A DNA stretch of 64,000 nt, from contig NC_087062.1 of NCBI RefSeq assembly GCF_963678635.1, positions 8,910,670 through 8,974,669 of the forward strand, written 5' to 3'. Position 1 is the stretch's first letter. Every line of letters starts with the position of its first letter. The position numbers were made by a program, and so were the translations under genes. The notes below the pieces were generated by a model, which saw nothing but the letters and a program-made list of their open reading frames with translations, had not been told where the DNA came from and searched no databases. Shown here in pieces: positions 1-15,000 of this stretch. This DNA is from Symsagittifera roscoffensis (lineage: Eukaryota; Xenacoelomorpha; Acoela; Convolutidae).

Positions 1-3000
1 CAAACAACAATACAAAACATCCGAGCGGCAACAATACGACATATTCCTTCTATTTAAAAAATCACATCGAACATCCAGACATCAACACGCATCCACATCT
101 TGGCATAAATATTGACATATTTGGCGATTACTCACTGCACTTAGGCCACTCAACTTAAAGGTTAACAATCAAGAAATGCATATGACAGAGAAAAGTCAAT
201 TAATTTTAAGCCTTATTCATGACGGGTCAATTCTGAAAAAAATATACCATTAGCACTCATAAGCAAACATAACTAAAAATTAAACGCACATTTTGTCCAA
301 TTAGATTTTAACCATGCACTATTGTTGCTCCTAACGAGCTTTGTATTCGGGAGATTTTTAGTTTTTTTCTTTTGATTCGAGTGATATATCAAATTAAAGC
401 CCTTTCAATCGTGATTCAAATGACTTTTAAAAATTCAAAAAAATTGCCCAATTCCGAGAGAAACCGGAATGAAATTTTTGGTTTTTACTCTAATTTCGAG
501 CGAATAAAGATTTTTCGTCATAGTTGTAATAGGCTTATAATTGTTAGTGAAATTTTTTAATTTTTTTTATTTTTATAATTATTTTATGCAGAAAATTGTT
601 TTCAATTGTACCAGAAAAACTTTTACGATCCAAGTTCTAGGGTTTCGTTCAGATTCTATCATCACACTAAGAACAAAAAAACGATGCAATTTGAAACGAA
701 AAAAAAAACTTTGTTAGAAGTTTTTTCACAATATGGTCGGAACACTCTGTGCTACATGCACAGCAACCGGCTATCGTTGTTTATTCTTGTTAACTCTAAC
801 TTACTTTAGTACGCATAAACCATTTGATGTCACGTATGCAGATATAAATATAAATAAAAATGTCGAAAGAAAAAATGGATTATTTCATTAGATTGCACGG
901 ACGAAGTGACCAATCTCGCCCAAAACTGATTTAGGGGGAGAGAGTTTACTTGGTTGATAAAAAAACTTTTCATCCGATCAGATTTGTTCAAACTACAAGC
1001 AGGTCTTAAGGCTTGAACTTGCCCTTTAATTTTAGAGAGGATTGTTCACTTGGGACAAGTGCACTTTTTCTGATCAAAGGAAAATAAAAGTCCCAAGAAA
1101 TTCAATTGATAATTACAATACAAAAACATTTGACGTTCGAATTTCACGGAAAATTGTTTTGTTCATCTATATGAACGAGCCTTGTTCGACTGAAAAACTT
1201 TTCTGCAATGTTTGAGTTTACTTACGTCCATTCAAAAAACAACAAAAACTGTGTTTGTCTGACCGCAACTTTTGTCTGCAAAGTCATGATAGCTGTCTAT
1301 TTGAAAAGCCAGATTTCCTCATCTGCACATCTGCCATCATGATGAAGAAATCTGGCATATTATGACAAAGATTACATTGGTAAGTCTATAAAACCAAATT
1401 GTGATAACTTTATAGAAGTTAGCTCTGATCTTTGTCTACGTCAAAACTTAGCTGAAATGCGAAATGTAACAAATGAAAATTGAAAACAGCGTTTTAGAGA
1501 GTAAAAATTTAATTTTAATTAAGTCTTATTTTCATTGAATTTTAATTGTTCAGTTTTTAAAATTGAGTTTTAATCGAATTAGTGGACAAAAGTTAATTTT
1601 GTCCGCAAGTATATGTTTATTTTATGCCAAATTTTGTTTGCGATTTCCATACCGGCTGATTTTTGTGTCTCACTATATGTAATAAAGGTTGCCTTTTAGG
1701 ACAAGCATTATTTCATAAATGAAAATTTTATAAAGAGGTGAAGCTGAGCTTTACAACACTTGCAAAACAACACAAGAAACTTCGAAAATTTTGAAAAAAC
1801 CAGATCTATCAGAATGAATAAGACTAATTTGCAAAAAAAAACATGCCAAGACTAGAGTGTGAAATTAGCATCGGAAGCTAACTTACCCGTCAGTAACAAA
1901 GCCGAAAATACTTTGGCAGATACCCTTTAGCCGAAACAAATTAAGAAGACATAAAACTTATGAAAAGTTATTACGTCTCCTCAAATGCTGCTCGTCAAAT
2001 GAAACAATATGAGGCTACTAAGCCGATATTTAAAAAAAACCTGATAAGACAAAAAAGAAGAAAAAGGCCAGAAAAAGAAGTTATTACGTTCACCTCGCAC
2101 TCAAAAAACCAACACGCTCACACAAATTTGTTTTGCTCCTCGAAAGACGCAATATGAGGCCAATAAACCACTATACTATAGACTGAAAACTATCAAGCCG
2201 AAAAAAGGAGAAAACAAAAAAGCCGAAAAAAATTGTAACGACTCGAAGTTAAGTCACTAAACCGATAAAAATTAGGCCAAAACTATTAGTGCAAAACAAA
2301 ATTTTTGAGCGAGAAGAGGCGAAAACAAAAAAGTAATTAGATTAAATCGGGGTTAAACAAATTACAAACAGCAGATGTAAATCAGAGTTAAAAGCAACTA
2401 TGATCAAAAAAAAAATTTTTAGAATACAATTCTTTAATATAGCAATTAAGCATAATATGAGCACCCCATTACATTACCTTCGCTTATTGCAAGAATAGTG
2501 ATAAGCAATTTTGCCTAGATCAAAAAACTAGTATTACACGATTTTTGCTAAATGTATCTAAGTTTTGTCCGATAACACAATAACCAAAGCTTTCCTTACA
2601 CAAGAAATCCCATTGATTGAGGGGAAAATATTTTCCAGGTATTCGCATTCGAGGAGTTATTGTATGAGATAAAAGTTCATAGTTCACTCAAAACTCTGAA
2701 TAAAACACAAATACAAAAATTTGAGGGTTTTTTTTTCAGTTTGTCTAACAAAATTTTAGTCCAAAACTGTACTTCTCCCAAAAGTGGCCTGATTTTGTGA
2801 TAAATTGAAATATATAACAATATAGGTGAATTAAAAATTTCAAGCTTGAATTTGCATAAAAATCCTGAGTCAATTTAGTTTTTTTATACGAAAAATTCAG
2901 CCTGGACTACAGTACTGATTTAAATCAATAGGACACAGCAAACAACAAAAGTAAGCTTAAACGCATTTTTTTTTCAAATTGGGTTAAAATTCGACAAACA

Positions 3001-6000
3001 GTGATGGCAAAAAGTCAGAAAAAAACTGCTTAGAAATTCACCAGAATTAATTCAGTGCAACTTATCTTCGAAACTCTCACCCAAAATTTTACTCCAAAAA
3101 TGGGTCATTTTGGTTTTTGCAATTAATCAAAAATTCATTTAAAACTACCGCAATAATTGATGAAATGAAGCTTCTAACACTGCCCAACAAAGTTCTAGAA
3201 GAATAAAATCTATGAGAAAAAAGGGTATAAGAGGACAAATTTGTGTTTGATGCCCGAAAAAGGTCACTACTAAATAAAACTCAAAATCTTTGCTTATAAG
3301 CAAACTGTAAATGTTTTGATTACAATTTTTGCTGTTTGTCCCTTCTAAATCTTTGTTAGGCAGTGTAAGAGGTTTCTTTTGATTAAGCATTCTCATCAAT
3401 TTTACTTGGTAGTTTTATCGTAAATTTTTATTAATAAAAAAAAGCCAAAATGACCCAGTTTTGGGGAAAAGGTTTGATTGAGAATTTCTAAGAAACAATT
3501 GCAACATATCAATTTAAATGAAAGCTTATGCAATTTATGTTTCCTTCAATTTTTCTCTAATTACAATTCAAAATACGAGAAAAACGCGTTTGAAAGTTCA
3601 AGTTTTGATCGTGTTGTCCGGATAATTTAAACCAGCACTGTACGTTATAGACAAAAATTACTGACTCCTCATGTAACGAGAGCAAAACTGATAATGCTTT
3701 GCACTTTGCACTAAAAGTACAAAGGAGAACATGGATAGCCGGTTACTGCAAAAGTAGCACAGAATGTTCCGACCATAGTTATAGAAAATACAAAAAAGTT
3801 ATTTTTTCAAATTAGAGTAGTTTTTTTTTGCTTGGTGTCATAAAAGAATCAGAAAAAAATATTAGAGCTTAAGCGCATTCAACAGACATAGTAAATTAGG
3901 CAAATTGCAACATTTTTGGTAGAAAAATGACTTGAAAAACAAAAACATCGAAAAAATCTAAAAATTTTTGTGTTTTTTGAAATTTTGACGTATTTGTTTC
4001 CAAAAAGACGCTAAAACACGAAAGTTCGGATCCCAACTGAAAAGGCCATAAAACTAAATATCACTCAAATATCTCCAATAAATATTTGTGGTAGCTGATT
4101 TTGCCTGGAAAAAAACTTAAACACACTCGAATACAAAGTTCCTCACCATTTGTAAAATGGTTGGAACAGTAATTCAGCACCCTATTAGTTGAAAGGATCT
4201 AATAAACAATATCTCTCCCCCTATGATATCTACTAAAGAATCTCCACTCCTTTAAAATAATACAGTAAATTAGCACTAGAGATTTACATTGAGAATTCTA
4301 ATTTTGCTGCATTCTGATTGGTCGCAAAACTCGACTAACTTGATCTACTGAACAATCTCTCCCCCTTGTTAAGTAAATCCTAGTGATCAAACAATTATAT
4401 CATGATATTTTCTAGATGAGTTGAAAATATTCATAGCAAACAATAATATATTTTACTGCAAATCCTTGAAAATGATTACATTAAGTGTAATTTTTTTCCG
4501 ATTATTTTCAAATATATATATATTTTTATATACCTCTGCTAACTTTCCAAAAAAGTGTCAGATGCAATATTTTAAGCAAAATATTGCCTGTAGCAGAAAG
4601 AATTTTGCTAGATATAGTCATTCTGGGTTTTGCATAATGCTCAAAATGACTGACCTATAAAAAAGCCGTCATAACTTTTTTTTAAAAATTTGAAAATTAT
4701 GTGGGGAGGGAGTGACGAAAATGGTAATCAATACGTTCATTAAAAGTGTATAAAATGACCCCAACTATAACTTGTGTAGATCATTTGATCATTCTCAACT
4801 ACTGTTAAAGCACTCAAACACACTTGATGGCAAAGTTCCTGGGGATCTGGTTTGTGTAGTATTATAAACTATATCCATAAACTATATACAACAGTACATA
4901 CCTAGGAACATGAATATGCCGAGAATGAAGAGCTCCTTCATGCTGGCATGGAGAGTGTGCCAGAGGATCTTGAGGCCGACTGAGTGGCGGGTGAGTTTGA
5001 ACACTCGGAACACACGACACACTCGCACCACCCGCAGCAGACCAGTGGCCTGGTTGCTGCACAAACACACACAATATTTTATAATAATAATATAATAATA
5101 GTAATAATAATATAATAATAATAATATTTCAGTTCATAGGTAAGCAAACTGTAGTCAATATGGTGACCTGGACCAACTTAATAGTCAAGAATACTGCTTT
5201 GTATTTTCGATAAATTGTTTTTTTCCGCTCTTCTTTACCTGTCGCAAAACGTGAAAGATTGGGGATTTGTAAAATGGGCTTATAAATATAACTATCAACA
5301 AATTGAGTTCGGAAAAGTAACTGGCGGCGAACACTTTTGCACGCGACTAAGTCTCTCCAGCAGAATGTAAGGAGTCAGCGTTGCAACCCCCCCCCCCCCC
5401 CCCCCCCCCCATACTGTGAAGACTTGCCAATGCCGCGTGAATTTGATGTTTTAATGGTGTTTTCACATGATAAATACAATCCACTGCCTGATTTTAGTCT
5501 ATTCCGGAACTTAAACTCTTCGGCTCTTTAATACCTTAAGCTTTAGAGTAATCTATTTTTCAAGGATAGATTTCATGTCGTTGCTCTGTATGTCGTGACA
5601 CCTCAAAACAACCTTAAAATTTTTCAAAATAATCGTATTATCTTTTAAAGGAGAGATTACAAATATGAATTCTACATTCGTTCAAATAAAAAAAATGACT
5701 TGCTTGATTTTTCCTGATTTCCTGATAACACCAAGCTCCAGTGGTATCATATGCAAGCTAATTCTGTAGAAAAGATCTCTGGAGTTCGTGAATTTTGAAA
5801 AAAATTTGATGTCAAAAATCCGATGGTGTACAATTGCAAATATTTCAACACAAGGCAATATTTCCATTTTGTTTTTAGATTAGCAAGCAGCTTTGCAGAA
5901 TCAACGGAAAATGCAGACTTTGAAGTAGCAGGTTTAGCCAAATTTGTTCTGGGTTTAATCGACTAAGGCGTTTTTGTTGATGCATCAATTTCAACAAAAG

Positions 6001-9000
6001 GTCACTGGATTTCAAAGTTTTTCCGTTCAGTTTTCTTGTCTCAGGGCTACAAAAAATATATTGAATTTTTTATCATTACATTCTTTAGGTTCATTAGCTG
6101 CCTCTTAAAACTAAAGCATAACTGTTATGAAATTTTTTCTTTAGTATTTCATTTTCTTTAACAGCTAGGCAAAAAGATATGAGCAACTGAGACAACTGTT
6201 TGAAATGTTAAACGCTCTTTGTAATGAAGTATTCGTTGAATTTTTGCGCCTACTTACGCACATAGGACAAAAAAAAATAAGATTTTTGGGACAAGAACTA
6301 TTCCTTCTCTTTTCTTCCAAAACCGACATTTTTTAAGAGTCGATGAACGTAGTTCAGACTTTTGTATAGGTCGCGATGATTTTTTTTTTCGTTTTTGTTT
6401 CAGGAAAAATCTTAAATTGCTCTGATAACGAAAGAATTGAATTCATACTTTTAAATGCACTTATGAATGCCCTCAAGACTATATGAACTTTTTGAGCTCA
6501 ATTCAAGTTAGTGAAAGTTGTTATATGAAAGTTGTTGTATGAACAAAACTAGTTAATCTGAAGCCTGCATTCAATCAGCAGCAAAAGATCGTTCATACAG
6601 CAATAGAGCTGTAGAGGTCGTTTGAAAACATGTTTTAAAGTGAGAAACAACTGTTTTAGCATGTGAAAAAAGTGAAAAACAAGCATGAACACAAACTTTT
6701 TGTTGACCAAAGCATTTTCGCAACTGTTTTTTGACGCACTCATAAAATTTTATTAATACACTATCCTCGGGCCTGGTGGTTCTCTGATAATGATATATTT
6801 TCCTCGTGCGTAGAAAAAACAGTTGTAGCTAACTTTTTTTGAGTTAGACTCAATTTGAGAGAAGGTAGCTAGAAGGTAGGCAAAAGGCAATCTCCATTCA
6901 TGAAAGTTGAAATAGCGCTAAACAACTCGATCAATGTCTAATTTTGAAGGTGGAATTTAGTTTTCAGATTTCTTAGCAAAATTACTTCTTTTTCTAGTAA
7001 ACCCCTTTTTCTCAACTTGGGTTATTTTTATCGAAAAAAGCGAGCAAATATTACATTGATATTGAAATTCAAAGAGCATACAGGCCATATTGAAACTCAA
7101 AAGATGAAATTTTTTCAAAAATCAAGTCAACATTTTTTTCTGTTTTTTTTTGCGTTTATTGGCTCCTTTCCAACAGTGTTTTGGCTATGTTTGTCTTTGC
7201 TGTTGTACATCTGTTATACACTCCATCACCATTATCTTTTTTCAGACAATTGTGAGCGTTTAACTTTCTTTTGAGTTAGACACAAATTGAGCTACACACA
7301 TTTCTTAATGTATGTGTCTCAAATGTTGGGTCTAATGCGGATAATTATGTCAAAAATGGATTTGTTTTTACGTTTATTGGCTTCTTTCCAACAGTGTTTT
7401 GGCTATGTTTGTCTTTGCTGTTGTACATATGTTATACACTCCATCACCATTATCTTTTTTCAGACAATTATGAGCGTTTAGCTTTTTTTGAGTTAGACTC
7501 AATTTGAGACACACACATTTCTCTATGTGTGTCTCAAATGTCAGGTCTAATGCGGATAATTCTGTCAAAAATACTTTAACACTCAAACTTGTCAAGAAAA
7601 AAGGAAAATGGAGATATACAAATTATTAGAGATTTCATTTTTTTTGTTGGATGTTCTTGTGTGGTTTTATTTGGGAATACCATTAGACATCAGTGTCCAA
7701 GATAACCAGTAAAAAACCAAAGATTTCCCACCAATTACCTCTTTTGTAGAAAAAGGTGAGCATTTTTTTAGTAGATTATTTGATCAAAATTAGTATGCTT
7801 CTCACCGATCAAAAAGCAAAAAGATCAAATTTCATAAATCTAGAGAGTTTAAAATGAAACCGCAATTACTTTTAGCAAACAAATAGATTTTCAAGAAGGA
7901 ACATAGCTAACAGAAAAATGAAAAAGTCAATGAACGCAAGTAAACAGAAAAAAAAAACGCTGACTTCTTTTATGAAAAAATCTCCGCTTTCGTACTTTAA
8001 AAAAAAATAGATGCACTCTACGCTTGTTGAATTTTGAAATCAATTTACAAAATTTTCCCAAATTGAGAAAACGGTATCAAAAAATAAAATTTTAATTTCG
8101 CTGGAAAATCTAAAAATTTAGTTCCGCTCAAGAAACTAGAAGTCTAATGCGGATAATTATGTCAAAAATACTTTAACACTCAAACTTGTCAAGAAAAAAG
8201 GAAACTGGAGATATACAAATTATTAGAGATTTCCATTTTTTTTGTTGGATGTTCTTGTGTGGTTTTATTTGGGAATACCATTAGACATCAGTGTCCAAGA
8301 TAACCAGTAAAAAATCTAAGATTTCCCACCAATTACCTCTTATTTGATCAAAATTAGTAAGCTTCTCACCGATCAAAAAGCAAAAAGATCAAATTTCATA
8401 AGTCTAGAGAGTTCAAAATGAAACCGCAATTACTTTTAGCAAATAAATAGAGTTTCAAGGAGGAACATAGTTAACAGAAAAATGAAAAAAGTCAAGGAAC
8501 GCAAGTATGCAGAAAAAAATAACGCTGACTTGTTTTATGAAAAAACCTGTTTTTTCGTACTTAAAAAAATAGATGCACTCTACGCTTTTTGAGAAAACGG
8601 TATCAAAAGGTAAAGTTTTAATTTCGCTGGAAAATCTAAAAATTAAGTTCCGCTCAAGAAACTAGAAGTTTAAGGAGGATAATTATATCAAAAATACTTT
8701 AACACTCAAACTTGTCAAGAAAAAAGGAAAATGGAGATATACAAATTATTAGAGATTTCATTTTTTTTGTTGGATGTTCTTGTGTGGTTTTATTTGGGAA
8801 TACCATTAGACATCAGTGTCCAAGATAACCAGTAAAAAATCTAAGATTTCCCACCAATTACCTCTTATTTGATCAAAATTAGTAAGCTTCTCACCGATCA
8901 AAAAGCAAAAAGATCAAATTTCATAAGTCTAGAGAGTTCAAAATGAAACCGCAATTACTTTTAGCAAACAAATAGATTTTCAAGGAGGAACATAGCTAAC

Positions 9001-12000
9001 AGAAAATTGAAAAAAGTCCGTGAACGCAAGTAAACAGAAAAGAAGGCTGACTTGATTTATGAAAAAATTTCTATTTTCGTACTTTAAAAAAAAATAGATG
9101 CACTCTACGCTTGATGAATTTTGAACTTAATTTACAAAATTTTACCAAATTGAGAAAACGGTATCAAAAAGTAAAATTTTATTTTCGCTGGAAAATCTAA
9201 AAATTATTAAGTTCCGCTCAAGAAACTAGAAGTCTAATGCGGATACTTATGTCAAAAATACTTTAACACTCAAACTTGTCAAGAAAAAAGGAAACTGGAG
9301 ATATACAAATTATTAGAGATTTCAATTTTTTTTGTTGGATGTTCTTGTGTGGTTTTATTTGGGAATACCATTAGACATCAGTGTCCAAGATAACTAGTAA
9401 AAAATTAAAAATTTCCCACCAATTAGCTCTTATTTGATCAAAATTAGTAAGCTTCTCACCGATCAAAAAGCAAAAAGATCAAAATTCATAAGTCTAGAGA
9501 GTTCAAAATGAAACCGGAATTACTTTTAGCAAATGAATAGAGTTTCAAGGAGGAACATAGTTAACAGAAAATTGAAAAAAGTCAAGGAACGCAAGTATAC
9601 AGAAAAAAAGAACGCTGACTTGTTTTATGAAAAAATCTATACTTTCGTACTTAAAAAAATAGATGCACTCTACGCTTTTTGAATTTTGAAATCAATTTAC
9701 AAAATTTTACCAAATTGAGAAAACGGTATCAAAAGGTAAAGTTTTAATTTCGCTGGAAAATCTAAAAATTAAGTTCCGCTCAAGAAACTAGAAGTCTAAT
9801 GCGGATAATTATGTCAAAAATATTTTAACACTCAAACTTGTCAAGAAAAAAGGAAACTGGAGATATACAAATTATTAGAGATTTCAATTTTTTTGTTGGA
9901 TGTTCTTGTGTGGTTTTATTTGGGAATACCATTAGACATCAGTGTCCAAGATAATTAGTAAAAAATTAAAGATTTCCCACCAATTACCTCTTATTTGATC
10001 AAAATTAGTATGCTTCTCACCGATCAAAAAGCAAAAAAATCAAATTTCATAAGTCTAGAGAGTTCAAAATGAAACCGCAATTACTTTTAGCAAATAAATA
10101 GAGTTTCAAGGAGGAACATAGTTAACAGAAAATTGAAAAAAGTCAAGGAACGCAAGTATACAGAAAAAAAGAACGCTGACTTGTTTTATGAAAAATTCTC
10201 TACTTTCGTACTTTAAAAAATAGATGCACTCTACGCTTTTTGAATTTTGAAATCAATTTACAAAATTTTCCCAAGTTGAGAAAACGGTATCAAAAGGTAA
10301 AGTTTTAATTTCGCTAGAAAAACTAAAAATTAAGTTCCGCTCAAGAAACTAGAAGTTTAAGGAGGATAATTATGTCAAAAATTTTTTAACGCTCAAACTT
10401 GTCAAGAAAAAAGGATGGTGGAGATATACAAATTACTAATGATTTCAATTTTTTCTGTTGGATATTCTTGTGTGGTTTTATTTGTGAATACCATTAGATA
10501 TCAGTGTCCAAGATAACCAGTAAAAAACAAAGATTTCCCACCAATTACCTCTTTTGTAGAAAAAGGAAAGCATTTTTTTAGTAGTTTATTTGATCAAAAT
10601 TAGTAAGCTTCTCACCAATCAAAAAGCAAAAAGATCAAAGTTCATAAGTCTAGAGAGTTCAAAATGAAGCCGCAATTACTCTTAGCAAACACATAGAGTT
10701 TCAAAGAGGAACATAGCTAACAGAAAATTGAAAAAAGTCAATGAACGCAAGTAAACAGAAAAGAAGGCTGACTTGATTTATGAAAAAATTTCCACTTTCG
10801 TACTTTAAAAAAAAAATAGATGCACTCTATGCTTGATGAATTTTGAACTTAATTTACAAAATTTTACCAAATTGAGAAAACGGTATCAAAAGGTAAAGTT
10901 TTAATTTCGCTGGAAAATCTAAAAATTAAGTTCCGCTCAAGAAACTAGAAGTCTAATGCGGATAATTATGTCAAAAACACTTAAACACTCAAACTTGTCA
11001 AGAAAAAAGGATAGTTGAGATATACAAATTATTAGAGATTTCAATTTTTTCTGTTGGATGTTCTTGTGTGGTTTTATTTGGGACTACCATTAGACATCAG
11101 TGTCCAAGATAACCAGTAAAAAACCAAAGATTTCCCACCAATTACCCCTTTTTAATAGAAAAAGGGAAGCAATTTTAGTAGATTATTTCATAAAAATTAG
11201 TAAGCTTCTCACCCGCAAAAAGATCAAATTTCATAAGTCTAGAGAGTTCAAAAGGAAACCGCAATTACTTTTAGCAAACAAATAGATTTTCAAGAAGGAA
11301 CATAGCTAACAGAAAATTGAAAAAAGTCAATGAACGCAATAAACAGAAAAAAAGAACGCTGACTTGTTTTATGAAAAAATCTCCACTTTCGTACTTTAAA
11401 AAAAATAGATGCACTCTACGCTTTTTAAATTTTGAAATCAATTTACAAATTTTTCCAAATTGAGAAATTGGTATCAAAAAGTAAAATTTTAATTTCGCTG
11501 GAAAATCTAAAAATTAAGTTCGGCTCAAGAAACTAGAAGTCTAATGCGGATATTTATGTCAAAAATACTTTAACACTCAAACTTGTCAAGAAAAAAGGAT
11601 AATGGAGATATACAAATTATTAGAGATTTCATTTTTTTTGCTGGATGTTCTTGTGTGGTTTTATTTGGGAATACCATTAGACATCAGTGTCCAAGATAAC
11701 CAGTAAAAAACCAAAGATTTCCCACCAATTACCTCTTTTGTAGAAAAAGGTGAGCATTTTTTTAGTAGATTATTTGATCAAAATTAGTAAGCTTCTCACC
11801 AATCAAAAAGCAAAAAGATCAAATTTCATAAGTCTAGAGAGTTTAAAATGAAACCGCAATTACTTTTAGCAAACAAATAGATTTTCAAGAAGGAACATAG
11901 CTAACAGAAAATTGAAAAAAGTCAATGAACGCAATAAACAGAAAAAAAGAACGCTGACTTGTTTTATGAAAAAATCTCCACTTTCGTACTTTAAAAAAAA

Positions 12001-15000
12001 ATAGATGCACTCTACGCTTTTTAAATTTTGAAATCAATTTACAAATTTTTCCAAATTGAGAAATTGGTATCAAAAAGTAAAATTTTAATTTCGCTGGAAA
12101 ATCTAAAAATTAAGTTCGGCTCAAGAAACTAGAAGTCTAATGCGGATATTTATGTCAAAAATACTTTAACACTCAAACTTGTCAAGAAAAAAGGATAATG
12201 GAGATATACAAATTATTAGAGATTTCATTTTTTTTGTTGGATGTTCTTGTGTGGTTTTATTTGGGAATACCATTAGACATCAGTGTCCAAGATAACCAGT
12301 AAAAAACCAAAGATTTCCCACCAATTACCTCTTTTGTAGAAAAAGGTGAGCATTTTTTTAGTAGATTATTTGATCAAAATTAGTAAGCTTCTCACCAATC
12401 AAAAAGCAAAAAGATCAAATTTCATAAGTCTAGAGAGTTTAAAATGAAACCGCAATTACTTTTAGCAAACAAATAGATTTTCAAGAAGGAACATAGCTAA
12501 CAGAAAATTGAAAAAAGTCAATGAACGCAATAAACAGAAAAAAAGAACGCTGACTTGTTTTATGAAAAAATCTCCACTTTCGTACTTTAAAAAAAAATAG
12601 ATGCACTCTACGCTTTTTAAATTTTGAAATCAATTTACAAATTTTTCCAAATTGAGAAAACGGTATCAAAAAGTAAAATTTTAATTTCGCTAGAAAATCT
12701 AAAAATTAAGTTCCACTCAAGAAACTAGAAGTTGATCACCGTTTACACTTTGTTTGATTTTTAACGAAGGAGTTGAACTGCATTTCAGAAAAACCAGAAG
12801 TAAAACCGAGTAAATTTCAGCCTGAACAAATGTTAAAACTTTTCTGAAAAAAAAACCGAAAAAAAGCGACCTACATAAGCGTCTGAACTACATTCGTCAT
12901 TCATCGTTCATTAAGTCCTAAAAACTGCCTGTTAAAGATAATTTTTGTTCAAAAGGAGATTTTTTAGTACAAACCATGGGGTTGGGCTTAATACTTGAGT
13001 ATAGATCTGAAACCAATGAAAAACAAACAATCAAGACAGTCCAAATTGGGGCAAAACCTAGTTATAACATAAAAAAGATGTTATATTGGATTCGTATATG
13101 AAAATCATATGACCAATGAGTTTGATTTAATTTGTTTTGGATTTAACTTGAGTGCGGTGAAACTCGTGCATAAATGGTTGGTGATAACTTTCTCAAAATA
13201 AAAAACGATCTAGTAAAAGTTAGCGTAAACTAGTTCAAAAGTATGGTCGAGCTGCCAGTTGTACAAACCCCTATTTATCCACAGCGATAGCTTTTATTTT
13301 GATATGGTTCAAAAATACATAGGCAAAAATCAGTTCACATTTAAGCAACAGGCAGTTGAAAAAGAGTCGATGAACGCAAGGAAACAAAACATACTGATCG
13401 TTTTGTTCTTACAAAATCTCCTTTTTCGAATAAGAAAATAGACGGTCTAAGAGTTTGTTGAGTTTCTAGAACTATTTACGAATGAAAACTTTTTTTGATG
13501 AAATTGACCCAAATGGAAACACATAAGCGAAGCTTCATTTCGCAAACACTAGCGAGAACACGACAAAAAAGCAGCTCTAGAAAGTGCTATCAGAAAAAAA
13601 GAAGTAATTTGCTAACTTTGAATGTAACAAATAGCAAAACATACAGCCACATTATGTATAAATTATGCATTTTAAAAAATTGCGAGATATATTGAGTTTT
13701 CATAATTGTTATGTTGGAAACAACTAGCATTTTTTCGGTTCATTTCATGAATTTAAAAATGTACCAACTGAGTTAATTTATTACTATTCGAATGCCTAAT
13801 CACATGCTACCAGAGAGCCGTAAAGGTGCCCTAAAAGTGGCACCAATGTTTACGACTTAAGTTAGAAAAAAACAAGGTTCTTAATAATACAAAGCTGGCG
13901 CTAGTGTAATGAAATTGAACTAAAACATCACGATTTTTGTTCAAGAGTAAAAACATCACTAAAACATCACAAAGTAAAAACAGGATGAAAAAGTTAAACA
14001 TCATTACGACTTAGAAAAAGAGTCTGAACCATGTTCAGTAACTTTCAAAAACACTTTGCAGCTTTCTAAATTTCGACACTAAATTAAGATGAGTTTTTTT
14101 GCATAAAACTAGCCCAATTAACAAAAATTGAGTCAGCTGACTCAAGCTTGTTATTCCGGTGGGAAATCTAAAAATTCAATTCCTAAAATAGAAACCATTT
14201 AGAATTTTGACGCCAATCTTTTTAAAGATAACTCTGTGCATTTGATTGATAAACACATCTTGCGTTCCTTTTAGCAAGTGAATAAAATTTGAAGTGGAAA
14301 AAATCATAAGTCGAACCTCAAAAATCAAGTCTATCATGATTAACGAAAAAAAGGTTAGCTATAAAGTGTCAAAACGAAAGCCAGATCACAATGAGTTAAG
14401 AAACAGATGATTAAAGTGCATTTTTGATTGAAAAACGAGTTGTTCACAAACTACCGGAATTTTAATTGCTTGCGGTATTTCCTGTCATTGAAACTTTAAT
14501 GTTATAATATTTGCCAATGCATTTCACCTGACATGGATCTATCCCAACTAGCAGAAAAAGTAACCCAATTTTCGAACCAATCTCGACTTTTGCTTTACCA
14601 ACGTTTTTGCTATGTGAGTATACATAGTCCCATGAATAAAATGAGCCAAACCTAAGCCAGCTTTGACACAGAGGCGAAGCTGCACATCGCCATCATCAGC
14701 AAAGAAAGTAGCTCTAAAAAAGCTAAACAAAGAGAAATTTGGGAAAAATGTAACAAGTATAGCTGGTTACTCTGCAAGTTGCACAGAATGTTTTGGCCAT
14801 AAACGTAGAAAAAATATCAACCATTTTTTTTTTTCAAATTAGTGTTTTTTTTTCTGCAAGCTGTGATAAAACAAATCTAAATCAAAAATAGAAATTAAGC
14901 ACATTCGACAGTCATAGTAAAAAAAAGGCCAATTGAGAGCCAGTTTTTTTCTAGAAAAATTACTAGAAAACGAAAAAGATCGTAAAAAACAATGCAGAAT

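Larger units (their letters stand above)
1..4901. other. Kv intron left of the S4 exon, dispersed repeats only
   Basis: Seen: AT-rich sequence without a supportable exon on either strand. It holds two copies of the TAGCCGGTT element (308-775 and 3733-4179), a copy of the GCGAAGC family (from about 1733), and C/G-rich short motifs ending in TCTACTRAACAA near 4215 and 4345. Short open frames here have no conserved motif or codon bias. Confidence 0.6.

Noticed and set aside
1-4901. Pore exon of the potassium channel
   Set aside because: No stretch on the minus strand codes for TVGYGD or flanking pore-helix residues; the exon must be outside the window.
11271-12669. Three nearly identical 62-68 codon minus-strand frames
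   Set aside because: They recur only because satellite units 7-9 recur; Phe/Lys-rich from AT composition, no start context or motif.
7547-12730. CRISPR-like array because of regular direct repeats
   Set aside because: Units are about 0.6 kb with no short conserved repeat alternating with unique spacers, and the context is a eukaryotic intron.
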